Positions 26,898-36,357 are shown, numbered from the stretch's first letter. The stretch is 64,000 nucleotides of DNA from Nocardia jejuensis NBRC 103114 (GCF_001613145.1 NZ_BDBU01000013.1:124001-188000); one strand, 5' to 3'. Numbers and translations: made by a program. The notes: a model not told the origin generated them from the sequence alone.

Positions 26898-27446
26898 GTG
26901 ACGAGCTCAGGCTGGGCCGCCGGACTACCGGACGAGCTCTACGCGGCCCGAGAGTTCTTCTGGTCCACCGGGCAACAGTGTTCGGCGGCGATCGCCGAAC
27001 CCGAGAGCGCGAAGTACGGCGCGTACGCGTTTTCCGTGGACGGCACCGCCGTTCGATTCCGTATCGCGAAGACCACCCCCACCAAGCCCGGGCAGTTCGT
27101 CACCGTCTGGCAGCGCTCGCCCCAGGGCCCGATCCGCCCGTTCGATGTCGCGGACCAGATCGGGTTCTTCGTGATCGGTGTGCATCAGGGGCCGAACCAG
27201 GGCTGGTTCGTCTTCTCGCAGGATGCCCTGGTCGAGCGAAATATCGTGTCGCGCAACGGCATCGGCGGCAAGCGCGGTTTCCGCCTGTATCCGCCGTGGG
27301 TGTCCGTGCCCACCGGCCAGGCCCGGCGATCGCAATCCTGGCAGCTCGAGCACTTCCGATCCGCGGACCGGAATTCGGCCCGACTACCGACAAGCGTCGG
27401 CGATGCCCTCGAACCACTCTCGAATCGCCGCACGCTGCTCCGGTGA
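26898..27446 (+). CDS. MepB-family protein
   Basis: 182 residues from GTG 26898, preceded by AGGA. Family-typical segments: AKYGAYAFSVDGTAVRFRIA, KTTPTKPGQFVTVWQRS, PFDVADQIGFFVIGV, and the C-terminal RGFRLYPPWVSV and SQSWQLEHF. MepB is the third gene of the Staphylococcus aureus mepRAB operon (MarR repressor, MATE exporter, MepB). Here too it is next to a MarR and an exporter gene. The gene is convergent with marR and their ends overlap by 63 bases. The biochemical role of MepB is unknown; a PD-(D/E)XK-like fold has been suggested for such proteins but I could not confirm it. Confidence 0.85.
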   Translation: MTSSGWAAGLPDELYAAREFFWSTGQQCSAAIAEPESAKYGAYAFSVDGTAVRFRIAKTTPTKPGQFVTVWQRSPQGPIRPFDVADQIGFFVIGVHQGPNQGWFVFSQDALVERNIVSRNGIGGKRGFRLYPPWVSVPTGQARRSQSWQLEHFRSADRNSARLPTSVGDALEPLSNRRTLLR

Positions 27447-27815
27447 GAACCCGGCCTCCAACTCGGCCTCGCGCCGGGCGACGGCCACCCGAGCCTCCTT
27501 CAACCGAGCGAGTCCCGCGTCGGTGACATGAATTCGATGAGTGCGCCGGTCCGTGGGATTGGGCTGCCGCTCTATCAGTCCCTCCTGCTCGAGTCCGCCG
27601 AGCATCTCGTTCGCGGCCTGCCGAGTGCTCGCGACCTCACGGGCGATGTCCGCCACGGACATTCCCGGATGTGAAGCCGTCATCATCAGGGTGGCGTACT
27701 GCGAGGTGGAGAGCCCGAATTCCTTGAGTTCCGCGCCGATCGCGGCCCGCATGTTCAACCAGACCTTCCGGACCATGAACGTCAGCGAACCGCCCTCGTC
27801 CCGATAGGAACCCAC
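27384..27815 (-). CDS. MarR-family repressor
   Basis: 143 residues from GTG 27815, chosen because GAGGAGG precedes it at ideal spacing; the longer ATG at 27863 would fall inside the operator. Winged HTH: LSTSQYATLMMTASHPGMSV, then ADIAREVASTRQAANEMLGG (recognition helix) and the wing NPTDRRTHRIHVTDAG with the conserved DxRxxxxxLT-like pattern. Divergent from the MFS exporter across a perfect inverted repeat, so it should repress the exporter and itself and be released by a drug-like ligand (family knowledge). Confidence 0.88.
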   Translation of the reverse strand: MGSYRDEGGSLTFMVRKVWLNMRAAIGAELKEFGLSTSQYATLMMTASHPGMSVADIAREVASTRQAANEMLGGLEQEGLIERQPNPTDRRTHRIHVTDAGLARLKEARVAVARREAELEAGFSPEQRAAIREWFEGIADACR

Positions 27816-27845
27816 GACCCAGCCCTCCTCAGAGATTGACAGGTT

Positions 27846-27877
27846 CCTGACGATTACGCACACTCTTAATCGTCAGG
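27846..27877. promoter_or_regulatory. MarR operator: 11-bp inverted repeat
   Basis: CCTGACGATTA (27846-27856), 10-bp spacer, TAATCGTCAGG (27867-27877), perfect arms. It lies in the divergent region between the MarR and MFS genes and probably covers both promoters. Confidence 0.8.
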
Positions 27878-27905
27878 TTCTTGCCAATCGTATCGAAGGT
27901 ATTCG

Positions 27906-29465
27906 ATGAACACGCCTCCGACGTTGCCGAAGTCCAGGCAGCAACTGATTCTCGCCGTCCTACTCCTGTCGTCCCTGCTGATCTGGCTGGACAACACAAT
28001 CCTCAACACCACGTTCGAAACCCTCGCCGACCCGGTGCGCGGACTGGGCGCCGATCCGGCCCAGTTGCAGTGGGCAACAGGGTCTTACACGCTCGTCTTC
28101 GCCACCCTGATGTTCACCGCGGGCGCGCTGGGCGACCGCTTCGGCCACCGAACCGTGCTCACCACCGGAATGGTGGTCTTCGCGGCCTCCTCCGTCTGGG
28201 CCGCCTATGCCGACGACGCGGGCCAGCTCATCGCCGCGCGGGCCGCGATGGGCCTGGGCAGCGCGTTCATCATGCCCGCCACCATGGCGATCCTCACGTG
28301 GACGTTCACCGGACCGGCCCGGGCAACCGCGATCGGACTGTTCTCCGCCTCCGCCGGTGTGGGATTGGCGGCAGGCCCCCTGCTGGCCGGCGTGCTGCTG
28401 GACCACTTCTGGTGGGGCTCGGTGTTTCTCGTCAACGTGCCGGTGGTGGCTGTCGCGCTGATCGGGATCGCCGCCCTGGTCCCGAACTTCCACAGTCCCG
28501 CACCCCGCCCACTCGACCCGGCAGGATTGCTGCTGTCCATCACCGGCTTGGCAGCCCTGGCATACGGACTCATCCGCGCCGGACAGGTCGCATCCTGGGG
28601 CCGCCCCGACGTCTGGGCACCGATCGCCGCCGGGCTGATCCTGCTCGTCGCGTTCGTCGTCGTCGAATTGCGCAGCCGCCAGCCCAGTTTCGATCCGAGG
28701 CTGCTGGCCGAGCGAACCTTCGGCGGCGGCAACGCGGCACTCGGACTGCTCTTCTTCGCCATGACGGCGGTCGGGTTCTACGGCGCGTTCTATCTGCAAG
28801 GCGCGCGCGGCTTTTCACCTCTCGAAGCGGGTCTGGCCAGCTTTCCCGCAGCGGTCGGCGTCATGATCGGCGGGCCGCTGGGCGTTCGCCTCGTTCAGAA
28901 GTGGAGCCTCCGGCCCGTCTCCGCGACCGCCCTCACCGTGGCCGCCTTGGCCATGGGCAGTTTCGGATTGTTCGGACTGCACACGCCGCTGATCTGGATC
29001 GAGATCGCCATGTCGGTGCAGGGCATCGCCATCGGCATGGTGATCGGGCTGGTCACCGGGACACTGATGAGTACATTGCCGCTGGAACGCGCAGGTGCGG
29101 GTTCCGCTGTCACCAATACGGTCCGGCAGACCGGCAGCGTTCTGGGCATCGCGGTGGGCGGCACGATCATGTCCATCACCTACGGGCGCGCGATAGCGCC
29201 GACGCTTCCCGGCCTGCCCGCCGAGGTGCAGGAAAAGGCCCGCGCCTCAGCCGAATTGGCCAGACACGCGGCAACCGCCACCAAGAATCCCGACCTGGCC
29301 CGGGCCGCCGATTCAGCCTTCATGCACGCGATGCATGTGGGCACGGTCTGGACGATGCTGATAGCGCTTTTAGCTGCGGGCGTGCTGGCAATCACTATGC
29401 GCCCCAATGCTATTGCCGCGACACCGGCCGCGACAGAGGTTCCGGAACCGGCGCCCTCGCACTAG
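27906..29465 (+). CDS. MFS drug exporter, 14-TM DHA2 type
   Basis: 519 residues from ATG 27906 after GAAGG. Drug:H+ antiporter of the EmrB/QacA group: TM1 with LDNTILNTTF (the LD-x-T-(I/V)-(V/L)-N-x-A motif D1), motif A loop GALGDRFGHRTVL, and motif C in TM5 near SAGVGLAAGPLLAGVLL. About 14 hydrophobic helices; the extracellular loop before the last helix holds the AELARHAATATKNPDLA segment common in actinobacterial members. Divergent from marR and probably under its control. Substrate unknown. Confidence 0.88.
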   Translation: MNTPPTLPKSRQQLILAVLLLSSLLIWLDNTILNTTFETLADPVRGLGADPAQLQWATGSYTLVFATLMFTAGALGDRFGHRTVLTTGMVVFAASSVWAAYADDAGQLIAARAAMGLGSAFIMPATMAILTWTFTGPARATAIGLFSASAGVGLAAGPLLAGVLLDHFWWGSVFLVNVPVVAVALIGIAALVPNFHSPAPRPLDPAGLLLSITGLAALAYGLIRAGQVASWGRPDVWAPIAAGLILLVAFVVVELRSRQPSFDPRLLAERTFGGGNAALGLLFFAMTAVGFYGAFYLQGARGFSPLEAGLASFPAAVGVMIGGPLGVRLVQKWSLRPVSATALTVAALAMGSFGLFGLHTPLIWIEIAMSVQGIAIGMVIGLVTGTLMSTLPLERAGAGSAVTNTVRQTGSVLGIAVGGTIMSITYGRAIAPTLPGLPAEVQEKARASAELARHAATATKNPDLARAADSAFMHAMHVGTVWTMLIALLAAGVLAITMRPNAIAATPAATEVPEPAPSH

Positions 29466-29773
29466 GCGCACGGCACGGAAATGGCTCGATCGGCTCACGT
29501 GGGGCCGATCAGTCACCGCGCCCTACCTTGACGCTGACCTGCGGTTCCGGACCACACGCTGGCGGACGCATCGGGGATCAGAGGACGCTCGCAGCGCCAC
29601 ACACCGTGCACGGAATCGCGTTTTATACGGCAGAGCGGCCATCACATGACCGAACTGTAGGCCAGCGCGCGGGCTCGAGATATGAAGAGACTGAATAGTC
29701 TCATGGTCTGAATACGTGCAGTTCAGATGGGTTTTCTGTTCCCATCCGTGATCTCACACGATAGAATTAGCAC
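29466..29773. other. Gene-free stretch
   Basis: About 300 bases between the MFS exporter and the 13E12 gene. A short 7-bp hairpin GATCGGC/GCCGATC at 29488-29510 may terminate the exporter transcript. The right end (29690-29770) is AT-rich and probably the promoter of the next gene. Confidence 0.4.
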
Positions 29774-31261
29774 ATGCGTTCGAACGAGACAGGGATCGGA
29801 GACACAGCGGGAGCCGACCTGGCCACCGCAGTCCACACTCTGCTCGATGCGAACCTCGCGCCGTTGACCGATGACGGGGTCACCGAACTGATGCGCTCGG
29901 TCGAAACCAGCAAACGACGTTTGGCTGCGTTGGAGCATCGGCTGGTGATCGAGGTCGTGGAACGGTCCATCCCGCAACGCGCAGGAGTCCGAGACGCAGT
30001 CCGATTCCTCGAACAAGCACTGCGGCTCTCACACCGGGAAGCGTTCGGGCGCATGAAAGCCGCCCAACAACTCGGGATCTGGCACGACATCACCGGGCAA
30101 GACCTCGAACCGATGCTGCCGCACACCGCGAAAGTCCAGGCCGCCGGGGAAATCTCGGCCGAACACGCCCGCACGATCGGCAACATCATGCACCGACTCC
30201 CGCACGCCATCTCGCGTGCAGACCGGGAAGCCGCCGAGCAAGTGATGGCGGAGCACGCGCGGTGTGGGTCTCCTGATGACTTGCCCCGGATCGGCAATTC
30301 CCTGTCCGCGCACCTGGACCCCGACGGGACCCTCACCGACGACACCGACCGCGCCCGCATGCGGGGGATCGTGTTGTGCGACCAACGCCTCGACGGCATG
30401 AGCTCGCTCAAAGGCGAGATCACCCCCGCCCTGCGCGCACTGCTGGAACCGGTCCTGGCGAAACTGGCCCGCCCCGGCATGTGCAATCCGGATGACCCCG
30501 ACAGCCCGTTCGCCGACACCGACCACGTGACCCGGGAGATCCTCGACGCCGCCGCCCAACGGGACTCGCGCTCGGCCGCGCAACGCAATCACGATGCGCT
30601 GCTGGCATTCCTGCGCCCGGAAATAGGACCGGGCAAGCTCGGATCCCATCGCGGTCTGCCGGTGGAAGCGATCGTCACCATGACCCTCGCGGAACTCGAA
30701 GACGCTGCGGGTGTAGCCACCACCGCTTCCGGTGGCACGGTGTCCATCCCCGAAGCCCTCAAACTCGCGGAGCGGTCCAAGCCCTTCTTGGCCTTGTTCG
30801 ACCACACCGGGATGCCCTTGCACCTCGGACACGGAGAGCGTTTGGCCAGTCCCGCGCAGCGGCGAGTGTTGATCGCTGCCGAGCGCGGTTGCACCCGTCC
30901 GGGGTGTAGTGCTCCTGCGACGTTGGCTGCGGTGCATCACATCACCGAACACAGCAAGGGCGGGCCTACCGATATCGAGAACCTGACCTTGGCGTGCGAT
31001 GCGTGTCACGCACTCGTGCACGACGGCCCGGGTGGCTGGAAAACGATTGTGATGGGCAAGAATTCAGAATTCCCGGGCCGCACGGGGTGGATAGCGCCGA
31101 TCCATATCGACCCCACGCGCACGCCGAGGGTGAATCACCGTCACCATCCCGGGGAGATGCTCGCCGCCGCCCAAGCACGACTGCGTGCGCGGGAGCGACG
31201 AGAACGCGCTCGTCATCGGGAGTTCCTCGATCACCGTGATTCTCCGGTCGACCGAAGCTGA
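29774..31261 (+). CDS. 13E12/DUF222 repeat-family HNH endonuclease-like protein
   Basis: 495 residues from ATG 29774. The N-terminal DUF222 region is helical and charged (about residues 20-300). The C-terminal HNH domain is at about 373-416: zinc-type cysteine pair CTRPGC, HHITEHSKGG with the catalytic His pair, NLTLACDACH with the second Cys pair and Asn, then LVHDG. A basic tail follows (RARERRERARHREF). Such proteins are multicopy in mycobacteria and nocardiae; in M. tuberculosis the REP13E12 copies serve as prophage phiRv1 insertion targets. Activity and role are not established. The DNA downstream is repeat-rich. Confidence 0.85.
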   Translation: MRSNETGIGDTAGADLATAVHTLLDANLAPLTDDGVTELMRSVETSKRRLAALEHRLVIEVVERSIPQRAGVRDAVRFLEQALRLSHREAFGRMKAAQQLGIWHDITGQDLEPMLPHTAKVQAAGEISAEHARTIGNIMHRLPHAISRADREAAEQVMAEHARCGSPDDLPRIGNSLSAHLDPDGTLTDDTDRARMRGIVLCDQRLDGMSSLKGEITPALRALLEPVLAKLARPGMCNPDDPDSPFADTDHVTREILDAAAQRDSRSAAQRNHDALLAFLRPEIGPGKLGSHRGLPVEAIVTMTLAELEDAAGVATTASGGTVSIPEALKLAERSKPFLALFDHTGMPLHLGHGERLASPAQRRVLIAAERGCTRPGCSAPATLAAVHHITEHSKGGPTDIENLTLACDACHALVHDGPGGWKTIVMGKNSEFPGRTGWIAPIHIDPTRTPRVNHRHHPGEMLAAAQARLRARERRERARHREFLDHRDSPVDRS

Positions 31262-31284
31262 ACCACACCCACTACACCAGGCGA

Positions 31285-31310
31285 CACCGGCTCCCTTTCG
31301 GGGACCGGTG
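31285..31310. terminator. Hairpin after the 13E12 gene
   Basis: CACCGG-C-TCCC, loop TTTC, GGGG-A-CCGGTG. One mismatch in an otherwise paired stem, 24 bases after the stop codon; no T tract. Confidence 0.45.
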
Positions 31311-31401
31311 CTGTCCTGGTTCGCCCGGTGCAAGCCCCGGCACCCGAGCGCCTACATCACACCGCACGCACGCACACTCGGGCACGGGCACTGAGAGGAA
31401 G

Positions 31402-31725
31402 ATGGACATGGAGATGAAAGAAAGTGCGCCAGTGCGCGATCCGCACACGCGACTGCCGCTGACCCCGCACACCGCCGGAGCGGAAGACTCGGTGCCTGCC
31501 GCTCTCACGTACTCCCCTCACGGCACAAGAGCCGACGCTGGTTCCGCACCCGCACTCGTATACCCCTGTGGTGTTGCTGCGGAAAAGATGGCAGTGCTGG
31601 TCATTTCGCCTGCCGTACCCGACCTGGGCTCCCCAGTCGGGAGCCGTCCTCTCTCGTCCCAGCCGGGCTGGATGGCTGTGGTCACCACTCGAGCACTCCA
31701 CACCACCACCCACATGCCCTACTAG
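31402..31725 (+). CDS. Doubtful 107-residue Pro/Ala-rich protein
   Basis: An open frame with GAGAGGAAG immediately before the first ATG; the second ATG (31408) is better spaced. No family recognised, low-complexity composition and weak codon bias. It overlaps the beginning of the repeat-rich stretch, so it may be fortuitous. Confidence 0.2.
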   Translation: MDMEMKESAPVRDPHTRLPLTPHTAGAEDSVPAALTYSPHGTRADAGSAPALVYPCGVAAEKMAVLVISPAVPDLGSPVGSRPLSSQPGWMAVVTTRALHTTTHMPY

Positions 31726-32010
31726 CCCGCATGCCCCCTGGCACGAGAGCCCTGCACCACCCGACCGATGGCACGCGAACACCGCCTGGTCTAAGGCGCG
31801 AGAAGCCCCGCACTGCCTGCCCTGTGACACGAAACTGTCCTATGCCACTTCAAGCCCTACACCGCTTGCCCTACGGCACAGGAGGCTTGCCGCCATAAGG
31901 CGAAAGACGCTGCACCGCGTGTCTATGACACAGGAGGCTTGCCGCTATGACGCGAAAGTCCCTGCACCGCTTGCCCTACGACAGGAGAGACCCTGCACCA
32001 CCGCCCCCGT
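31713..32010. repeat. Degenerate 52-bp direct-repeat array
   Basis: Shared words show a 52-base period: CACAGGAGGCTTGCCGC at 31877 and 31929, CTGCACCGC at 31910 and 31962, and ACCGCTTGCCCTACG at 31861 and 31966 (105 bases, two periods). Weaker copies extend left to about 31713 and right to about 32010, giving about five or six units. No conserved-repeat/unique-spacer pattern, so it is not CRISPR. It lies within a 1.05-kb interval (31262-32315) that has no convincing gene. Confidence 0.7.
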
Positions 32011-32161
32011 TCGGGGAAGCCACCACACCAGACATCCGGCAGAGCTCCAAACCGCCGGTTGCGCGGGCACTTCTTCCCTTCTCTTCCAGGCATCTCTTGT
32101 CTTTGTCTCTTGTTCTTTGAATCTTGCTTCTCCCCGCCCAGCAGACCGAGCAACAAGAAAG

Positions 32162-32210
32162 GTGTGCGGTGGTGCAGGGATTGGGTGGGGTGTCCTGCAC
32201 CACCGCACAC
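32162..32210. repeat. Perfect 17-bp inverted repeat
   Basis: GTGTGCGGTGGTGCAGG (32162-32178), 15-base loop, CCTGCACCACCGCACAC (32194-32210). The word CCTGCACCACCGC also occurs at 31992-32004 in the repeat array. It may be the allantoicase-side terminator or part of the repeat system. Confidence 0.7.
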
Positions 32211-32315
32211 ATGCGCGGCATCGACCCGGAAGTCAGCGCGCCTTCGGAGCAGACCTTGCCCGGGAGGGTCTGCTGCAGGCACGGTGGTCGACGGCCGCGA
32301 GTTCGTGGAGGTGAA

Positions 32316-33371
32316 TCAGAGTGTGCCCCAACGGGAGTTGAGGGATTGCTCACTGGCGGGAGTAAGGGTGCCGAGGATGCGGAGGCGGGCTATGCCACCG
32401 TCGGGGTAGATGTCCAGGCGGACGTGGGTGGCGGGGCGTGCGGCTTCGGGGGCGATTCGGAAGCGGTGAGGGGTGTCCGGTTGGACTGTGGTGCGAGGGA
32501 AGAGCTCGAACCACGCCGGATCGGTGTGGGGCGGGAGCGGGGCGTCGGCGGAGTGGTCAGCGGCGGGGTGATCGATGGCGGGGTGGTCGATGGCGAGGAG
32601 TCGGACTTCGGCCGGGGAGTTGAAGACCAGGTTGGTGGTGTCGACCTCGATCAGGTCGGGAATGCCTTGGGCCGCCAGCCGGAATACCGCCCAGTCGTTG
32701 CCGTCGTCGCGCCGGCGGCCGGTTTCCCAGCCTTCGGCCTGGTTGCGGGCCAAGCCCGGGGCCAGCATGTTGTCGGGGGCGGAGTAGAACATGTCCGAGC
32801 AGGAGATGGCTCGGGCACCGTTCTCCAGAGCTGCCAGGTCGATGGTGATGCCGGTGAGCAAGCCGGGGTCGGGGACGACTTCGCCGTGCACCCGGAGCCG
32901 GGCTACGCCGCCGTCGGGGTGGATGTTGAGACGCACGTGGGTGTAGATCGCCTCGTCCGAGACCGGGAGCTCGTGGCGAGCGTCGCCGCTCAGGGCCGCG
33001 CGGGGGACGATTTCGGTCCACTCCAGCGAATCCAGTTGGGCCGGTGAGGGATAGCCGGGAGCGCGGCAGGCTTCGACCGACGCGTACGGCGGATAGTTGC
33101 CCTTGAACCAGGCCGTGTCGATGACGATGCCGCGGATGATGCCGGGCATGCCCAGGCGAATGATCGCCCAGTCGTGGCCGGGGCTGCGGCGGCGGCGGGT
33201 TTCCCAGCCGTCGTACTCCTGGCCCTTGGGCCCGAAGGTTTCCGGGGAGAACCTGGGCTGCCAGGGGTGGATGAGGTTCTCGCGTTCCTCGAAGGACTCG
33301 TCGCTGGCGGCGATGACGGCGGCACGGTGCGTGCGCAGCGCCAGGTCCGGGAGGGTGGTGAAGTCCGACAT
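32316..33371 (-). CDS. alc: Allantoicase
   Basis: Hydrolyses allantoate to ureidoglycolate and urea. 351 residues from ATG 33371 (GAGAGAA upstream), the usual length. Two tandem beta-sandwich repeats of the family are visible: GWETRRRRSPGHDWAIIRLG with VIDTAWFKGNYP, and GWETGRRRDDGNDWAVFRLA with EVDTTNLVFNSP. Each repeat ends in a THVRLxIxPDGGxARLR segment. It is the last gene of the minus-strand purine/glyoxylate block, 11 bases after glycerate kinase. An open frame extends far upstream of this ATG but is only an alternate-frame reading of the glycerate kinase gene. Confidence 0.92.
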   Translation of the reverse strand: MSDFTTLPDLALRTHRAAVIAASDESFEERENLIHPWQPRFSPETFGPKGQEYDGWETRRRRSPGHDWAIIRLGMPGIIRGIVIDTAWFKGNYPPYASVEACRAPGYPSPAQLDSLEWTEIVPRAALSGDARHELPVSDEAIYTHVRLNIHPDGGVARLRVHGEVVPDPGLLTGITIDLAALENGARAISCSDMFYSAPDNMLAPGLARNQAEGWETGRRRDDGNDWAVFRLAAQGIPDLIEVDTTNLVFNSPAEVRLLAIDHPAIDHPAADHSADAPLPPHTDPAWFELFPRTTVQPDTPHRFRIAPEAARPATHVRLDIYPDGGIARLRILGTLTPASEQSLNSRWGTL

Positions 33372-33382
33372 AGGTTCTCTCG

Positions 33383-34558
33383 CTATCGGTTTCGGGAGAC
33401 TTCGCGATCGAATCGGGTCTCCGCGATGTGGACGGCCAGCTGCTCCAGCAGGGGTCCGGCATTGCTCATGCAGAGCTCCGGATCGGGTTCGATATCGGTG
33501 AGGGCGTAAGCGTCCTCGATGCCGAAGCGGCGCAGCATGGTCAGGGTCAGGGTGCGTCGGCCGGACGCGGCGACGACGGGCACTTCGGCGCGGGCGGCGG
33601 CACGGGCTACGCCGATGGGGGCTTTGCCGTGCAGGGTCTGGCGATCCAGGGCTCCCTCCCCGGTGATGACCATGCGGGCGCCACCGAGGAGGGTGTCGAA
33701 ATCGAGCTGCTCCAGGATGATTTCGATTCCCGGGCGGATCTGCGCGCCGAGGTAGGCCAGGGCGGCGAAGCCCACGCCTCCCGCCGCGCCTGCGCCGGGG
33801 CGTTCGGACAGGTCCGTGCCGAGGTCGCGACGGCTGATTTCGGCGAAGCGTGCGAGGCCCTGTTCGAGCGCCTCGACTTCGTCCGGTCCCGCGCCCTTCT
33901 GGGGTGCGTAGACGTGCGCCGCGCCGCGCGGGCCGAGCAGTGGGTTGTCGACGTCGGAGGCGACGGTCACCGGGACTCGGATCAATCCGGTGAGGTCGAT
34001 GCGCTCCAGGTTCCGCAGGGCCGCGCCGCCCGGCGGCAAGGGCTGGTCGTCGGCGTCCAGGAGGCGGGCTCCCAGCGCGGTCAGCAGTCCCGATCCGCCA
34101 TCGGTGCACGCGCTCCCGCCCAGACCGAGGATGATCTTGCGCGCACCGCCGAGCACGGCGGTGCGAATCAGATCGCCCGTGCCGGCGCTCGTGGCTTCGA
34201 GCGCGGTCCCGGGAGTGGGCCGGTCGGGAAGTCGCCGGAGCCCGGAGGCTTCGGCGAGCTCCACCACGGCCGTCTCGCCCCTCATCGCGAACGAGGCGGC
34301 CACAGTGTTCCCGACCGGCCCGGTAACGCCGGTCTGCATTCGGGCGTATCCGGCATCGACCATGGCATCCACGGTGCCGTCCCCGCCGTCGGCAACGGGG
34401 ACCTTGACTATCGGGATGTCCGGCCGAGCCCGGCGCAGTCCGGCGGCGAGGTGCGCGGCGACCTGTCCGGCGGTGAGAGAGCCCTTGAACTTGTCGGGGG
34501 CCACGATCACGTGACCGCGATGCCATCCCGATCGTGAGTCGCCGCGCACCTGGATCAC
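33383..34558 (-). CDS. glxK: Glycerate kinase, GarK/GlxK type I
   Basis: Phosphorylates D-glycerate, feeding the glyoxylate route into glycolysis. 391 residues. Recognisable family segments: [32 protein letters not shown], the glycine-rich [17 protein letters not shown], and [18 protein letters not shown] near the C-terminus. The GTG start overlaps the gcl stop as GTGA; the family normally begins close to the [13 protein letters not shown] segment, so a start a few codons later is possible. Product would be 2- or 3-phosphoglycerate; the 2-kinase is expected for this family. Confidence 0.9.
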   Translation of the reverse strand: MIQVRGDSRSGWHRGHVIVAPDKFKGSLTAGQVAAHLAAGLRRARPDIPIVKVPVADGGDGTVDAMVDAGYARMQTGVTGPVGNTVAASFAMRGETAVVELAEASGLRRLPDRPTPGTALEATSAGTGDLIRTAVLGGARKIILGLGGSACTDGGSGLLTALGARLLDADDQPLPPGGAALRNLERIDLTGLIRVPVTVASDVDNPLLGPRGAAHVYAPQKGAGPDEVEALEQGLARFAEISRRDLGTDLSERPGAGAAGGVGFAALAYLGAQIRPGIEIILEQLDFDTLLGGARMVITGEGALDRQTLHGKAPIGVARAAARAEVPVVAASGRRTLTLTMLRRFGIEDAYALTDIEPDPELCMSNAGPLLEQLAVHIAETRFDREVSRNR

Positions 34559-36357
34559 CGTGTGCTCCCGGCCGATTCGTACTCGGGCTGCGCCGCGATG
34601 GCGGTGGGCGCGTCCTCGAAGGTGTCCGCGAGCTCCTCGAACTCGGTGACACTGTCGATCTCGAGACCCATGGACACATTGGTGACACGTTCGAGGATCA
34701 CCTCGACCAGCACCGGGACTCGGTGCTTCGCCATGAGCTGCTTGGCCTCTTCGAGCGCCGCGCCGATACGGTCCGGCTCGGTGACACGAACCGCCTTGCA
34801 GCCCAGGCCTTCCGCCACCCGGAGGTGATCGACACCGTAGCCGCCGAGCTCGGGGCTGTTGATGTTGTCGAACGACAGCTGCACGTAGTAGTCCATGTCG
34901 AACGCGCGCTGCGCCTGACGGATCAGGCCCAGGTACGAGTTGTTCACCACCACATGGATGTACGGGATGTTGAACTGCGCCCCGACGGCCAATTCCTCGA
35001 TCAGGAACTGGAAGTCGTAGTCACCGGACAACGCGACCACCGTGGCGTCCGGTTCGGCCGTGGCGACACCCAGGGCGGCGGGCAGGGTCCAGCCCAGCGG
35101 ACCCGCCTGTCCGGCGTTGATCCAGTGCCGGGGCTTGTACACGTGCAGCAGCTGCGACGCCTGGATCTGGGACAGGCCGATGGTGGTGACGTAGCGGACG
35201 TCCTGCCCGAACGCCTTGTTCATCTCCTGGTACACCCGCTGCGGCTTGATCGGCACCGCGTCGAAGTCGGTCTTGCGCAACAGGGTTCGCTTGCGAGCAC
35301 GGCACTGCTCGGCCCAGTCGGCACGGTCCGGCAGCGCACCCACGAGCTTCAGGTCGTGCGCGACGTCGAGGAACGCGGCCAAGGCGGCACCGGCGTCGGA
35401 GACCACGCTGTAGTCGGGCGCGAACACCCGGCCGATCTGGGTGGGCTCGATGTCGACGTGCACGAAAGTGCGGCCCTTGGTGTAGGTTTCGACTCCACCG
35501 GTGTGGCGGTTGGCCCAACGGTTGCCGATTCCCAGCACGAAGTCGGCTTCCAGCATGGTGGCGTTGCCGTACCGGTGCGAGGTCTGCAGGCCGACCATTC
35601 CGGCGTGCAGCGGATGGTCGTCGGGAACCGTGCCCCAGCCCATCAGCGTCGGGACCACGGGAATGCCGGTCAGTTCGGCGAATTCGAGCAGCAGGTCCGC
35701 GGCATCGGCGTTGACCACGCCACCACCCGCCACGATGAGCGGCCGTTTCGCCGCCGCGAGCATGGTGAGCACCTTCTCCGCCTGCGCCCGGGTCGCGGTC
35801 GGCCGGTGGATCTCCAAGGGCTGGTACGTGTCGATGTCGAATTCGATCTCGGCCAGCTGCACGTCGATCGGCAGGTCGATCAGCACCGGGCCGGGACGAC
35901 CCGAACGCATGAGCTGGAACGCCTTCTGGAAGGTTCCGGGCACCTGCGCGGGTTCCATGACGGTCACGGCCCACTTGCACACCGGTGCGGCGATCGAGGC
36001 GATGTCGACGGCCTGGAAGTCCTCCTTGTGCAGCTTGGCCACGGGCGCCTGACCGGTGATGCACAGGATCGGAATGGAATCCGCGCTCGCGGAGTACAGG
36101 CCGGTGATCATATCGGTGCCGGCGGGACCGGAGGTGCCGATGCAGATGCCGATATTGCCGGGCGCGGCGCGGGTGAATCCCTCGGCCATGTGCGAGGCCG
36201 CTTCCACGTGGCGGGCGAGGATGTGGCGGATGCCGCCGTGTGCCCGCATGGCGCTGTAGAAGGGGTTGATCGCCGCGCCGGGCAGACCGAATGCCTGTGT
36301 GGCGCGTTCTTTTTCGAGAATCAGCACGGCCGCGTCGACGGCACGCATGCGGGTCAT
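34555..36357 (-). CDS. gcl: Glyoxylate carboligase (tartronate-semialdehyde synthase)
   Basis: ThDP- and FAD-binding enzyme joining two glyoxylates to tartronate semialdehyde and CO2. 600 residues, full length. At the N-terminus the usual ThDP-activating glutamate is replaced by Val51 ([13 protein letters not shown]), as in Escherichia coli Gcl, which separates it from acetolactate synthase. Central FAD-type domain about 190-330; C-terminal ThDP motif begins near [14 protein letters not shown] and runs to [14 protein letters not shown]. Start ATG 36357 with AGGAG upstream. Followed by glycerate kinase with a 4-base overlap. Confidence 0.93.
   Translation of the reverse strand: MTRMRAVDAAVLILEKERATQAFGLPGAAINPFYSAMRAHGGIRHILARHVEAASHMAEGFTRAAPGNIGICIGTSGPAGTDMITGLYSASADSIPILCITGQAPVAKLHKEDFQAVDIASIAAPVCKWAVTVMEPAQVPGTFQKAFQLMRSGRPGPVLIDLPIDVQLAEIEFDIDTYQPLEIHRPTATRAQAEKVLTMLAAAKRPLIVAGGGVVNADAADLLLEFAELTGIPVVPTLMGWGTVPDDHPLHAGMVGLQTSHRYGNATMLEADFVLGIGNRWANRHTGGVETYTKGRTFVHVDIEPTQIGRVFAPDYSVVSDAGAALAAFLDVAHDLKLVGALPDRADWAEQCRARKRTLLRKTDFDAVPIKPQRVYQEMNKAFGQDVRYVTTIGLSQIQASQLLHVYKPRHWINAGQAGPLGWTLPAALGVATAEPDATVVALSGDYDFQFLIEELAVGAQFNIPYIHVVVNNSYLGLIRQAQRAFDMDYYVQLSFDNINSPELGGYGVDHLRVAEGLGCKAVRVTEPDRIGAALEEAKQLMAKHRVPVLVEVILERVTNVSMGLEIDSVTEFEELADTFEDAPTAIAAQPEYESAGSTR

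Noticed and set aside
25703..27881. Long plus-strand frames covering the lycopene cyclase, MepB and MarR genes
   Set aside because: Arg-rich alternate-frame readings; the assigned genes on these bases have strong family motifs.
31713..32010. CRISPR array
   Set aside because: Repeats are diverged, contiguous and lack unique spacers of constant length; no cas genes.
33372..34688. Long minus-strand frame upstream of allantoicase that would give a 790-residue protein
   Set aside because: It is an alternate-frame reading of the glycerate kinase and gcl genes, Arg/Pro/His-rich, with no family similarity; allantoicase similarity and a ribosome site begin at 33371.
34555..36357. Missing catalytic glutamate in a ThDP enzyme as a sign of inactivation
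   Set aside because: Val at position 51 is the normal state for glyoxylate carboligase, as in the E. coli enzyme.
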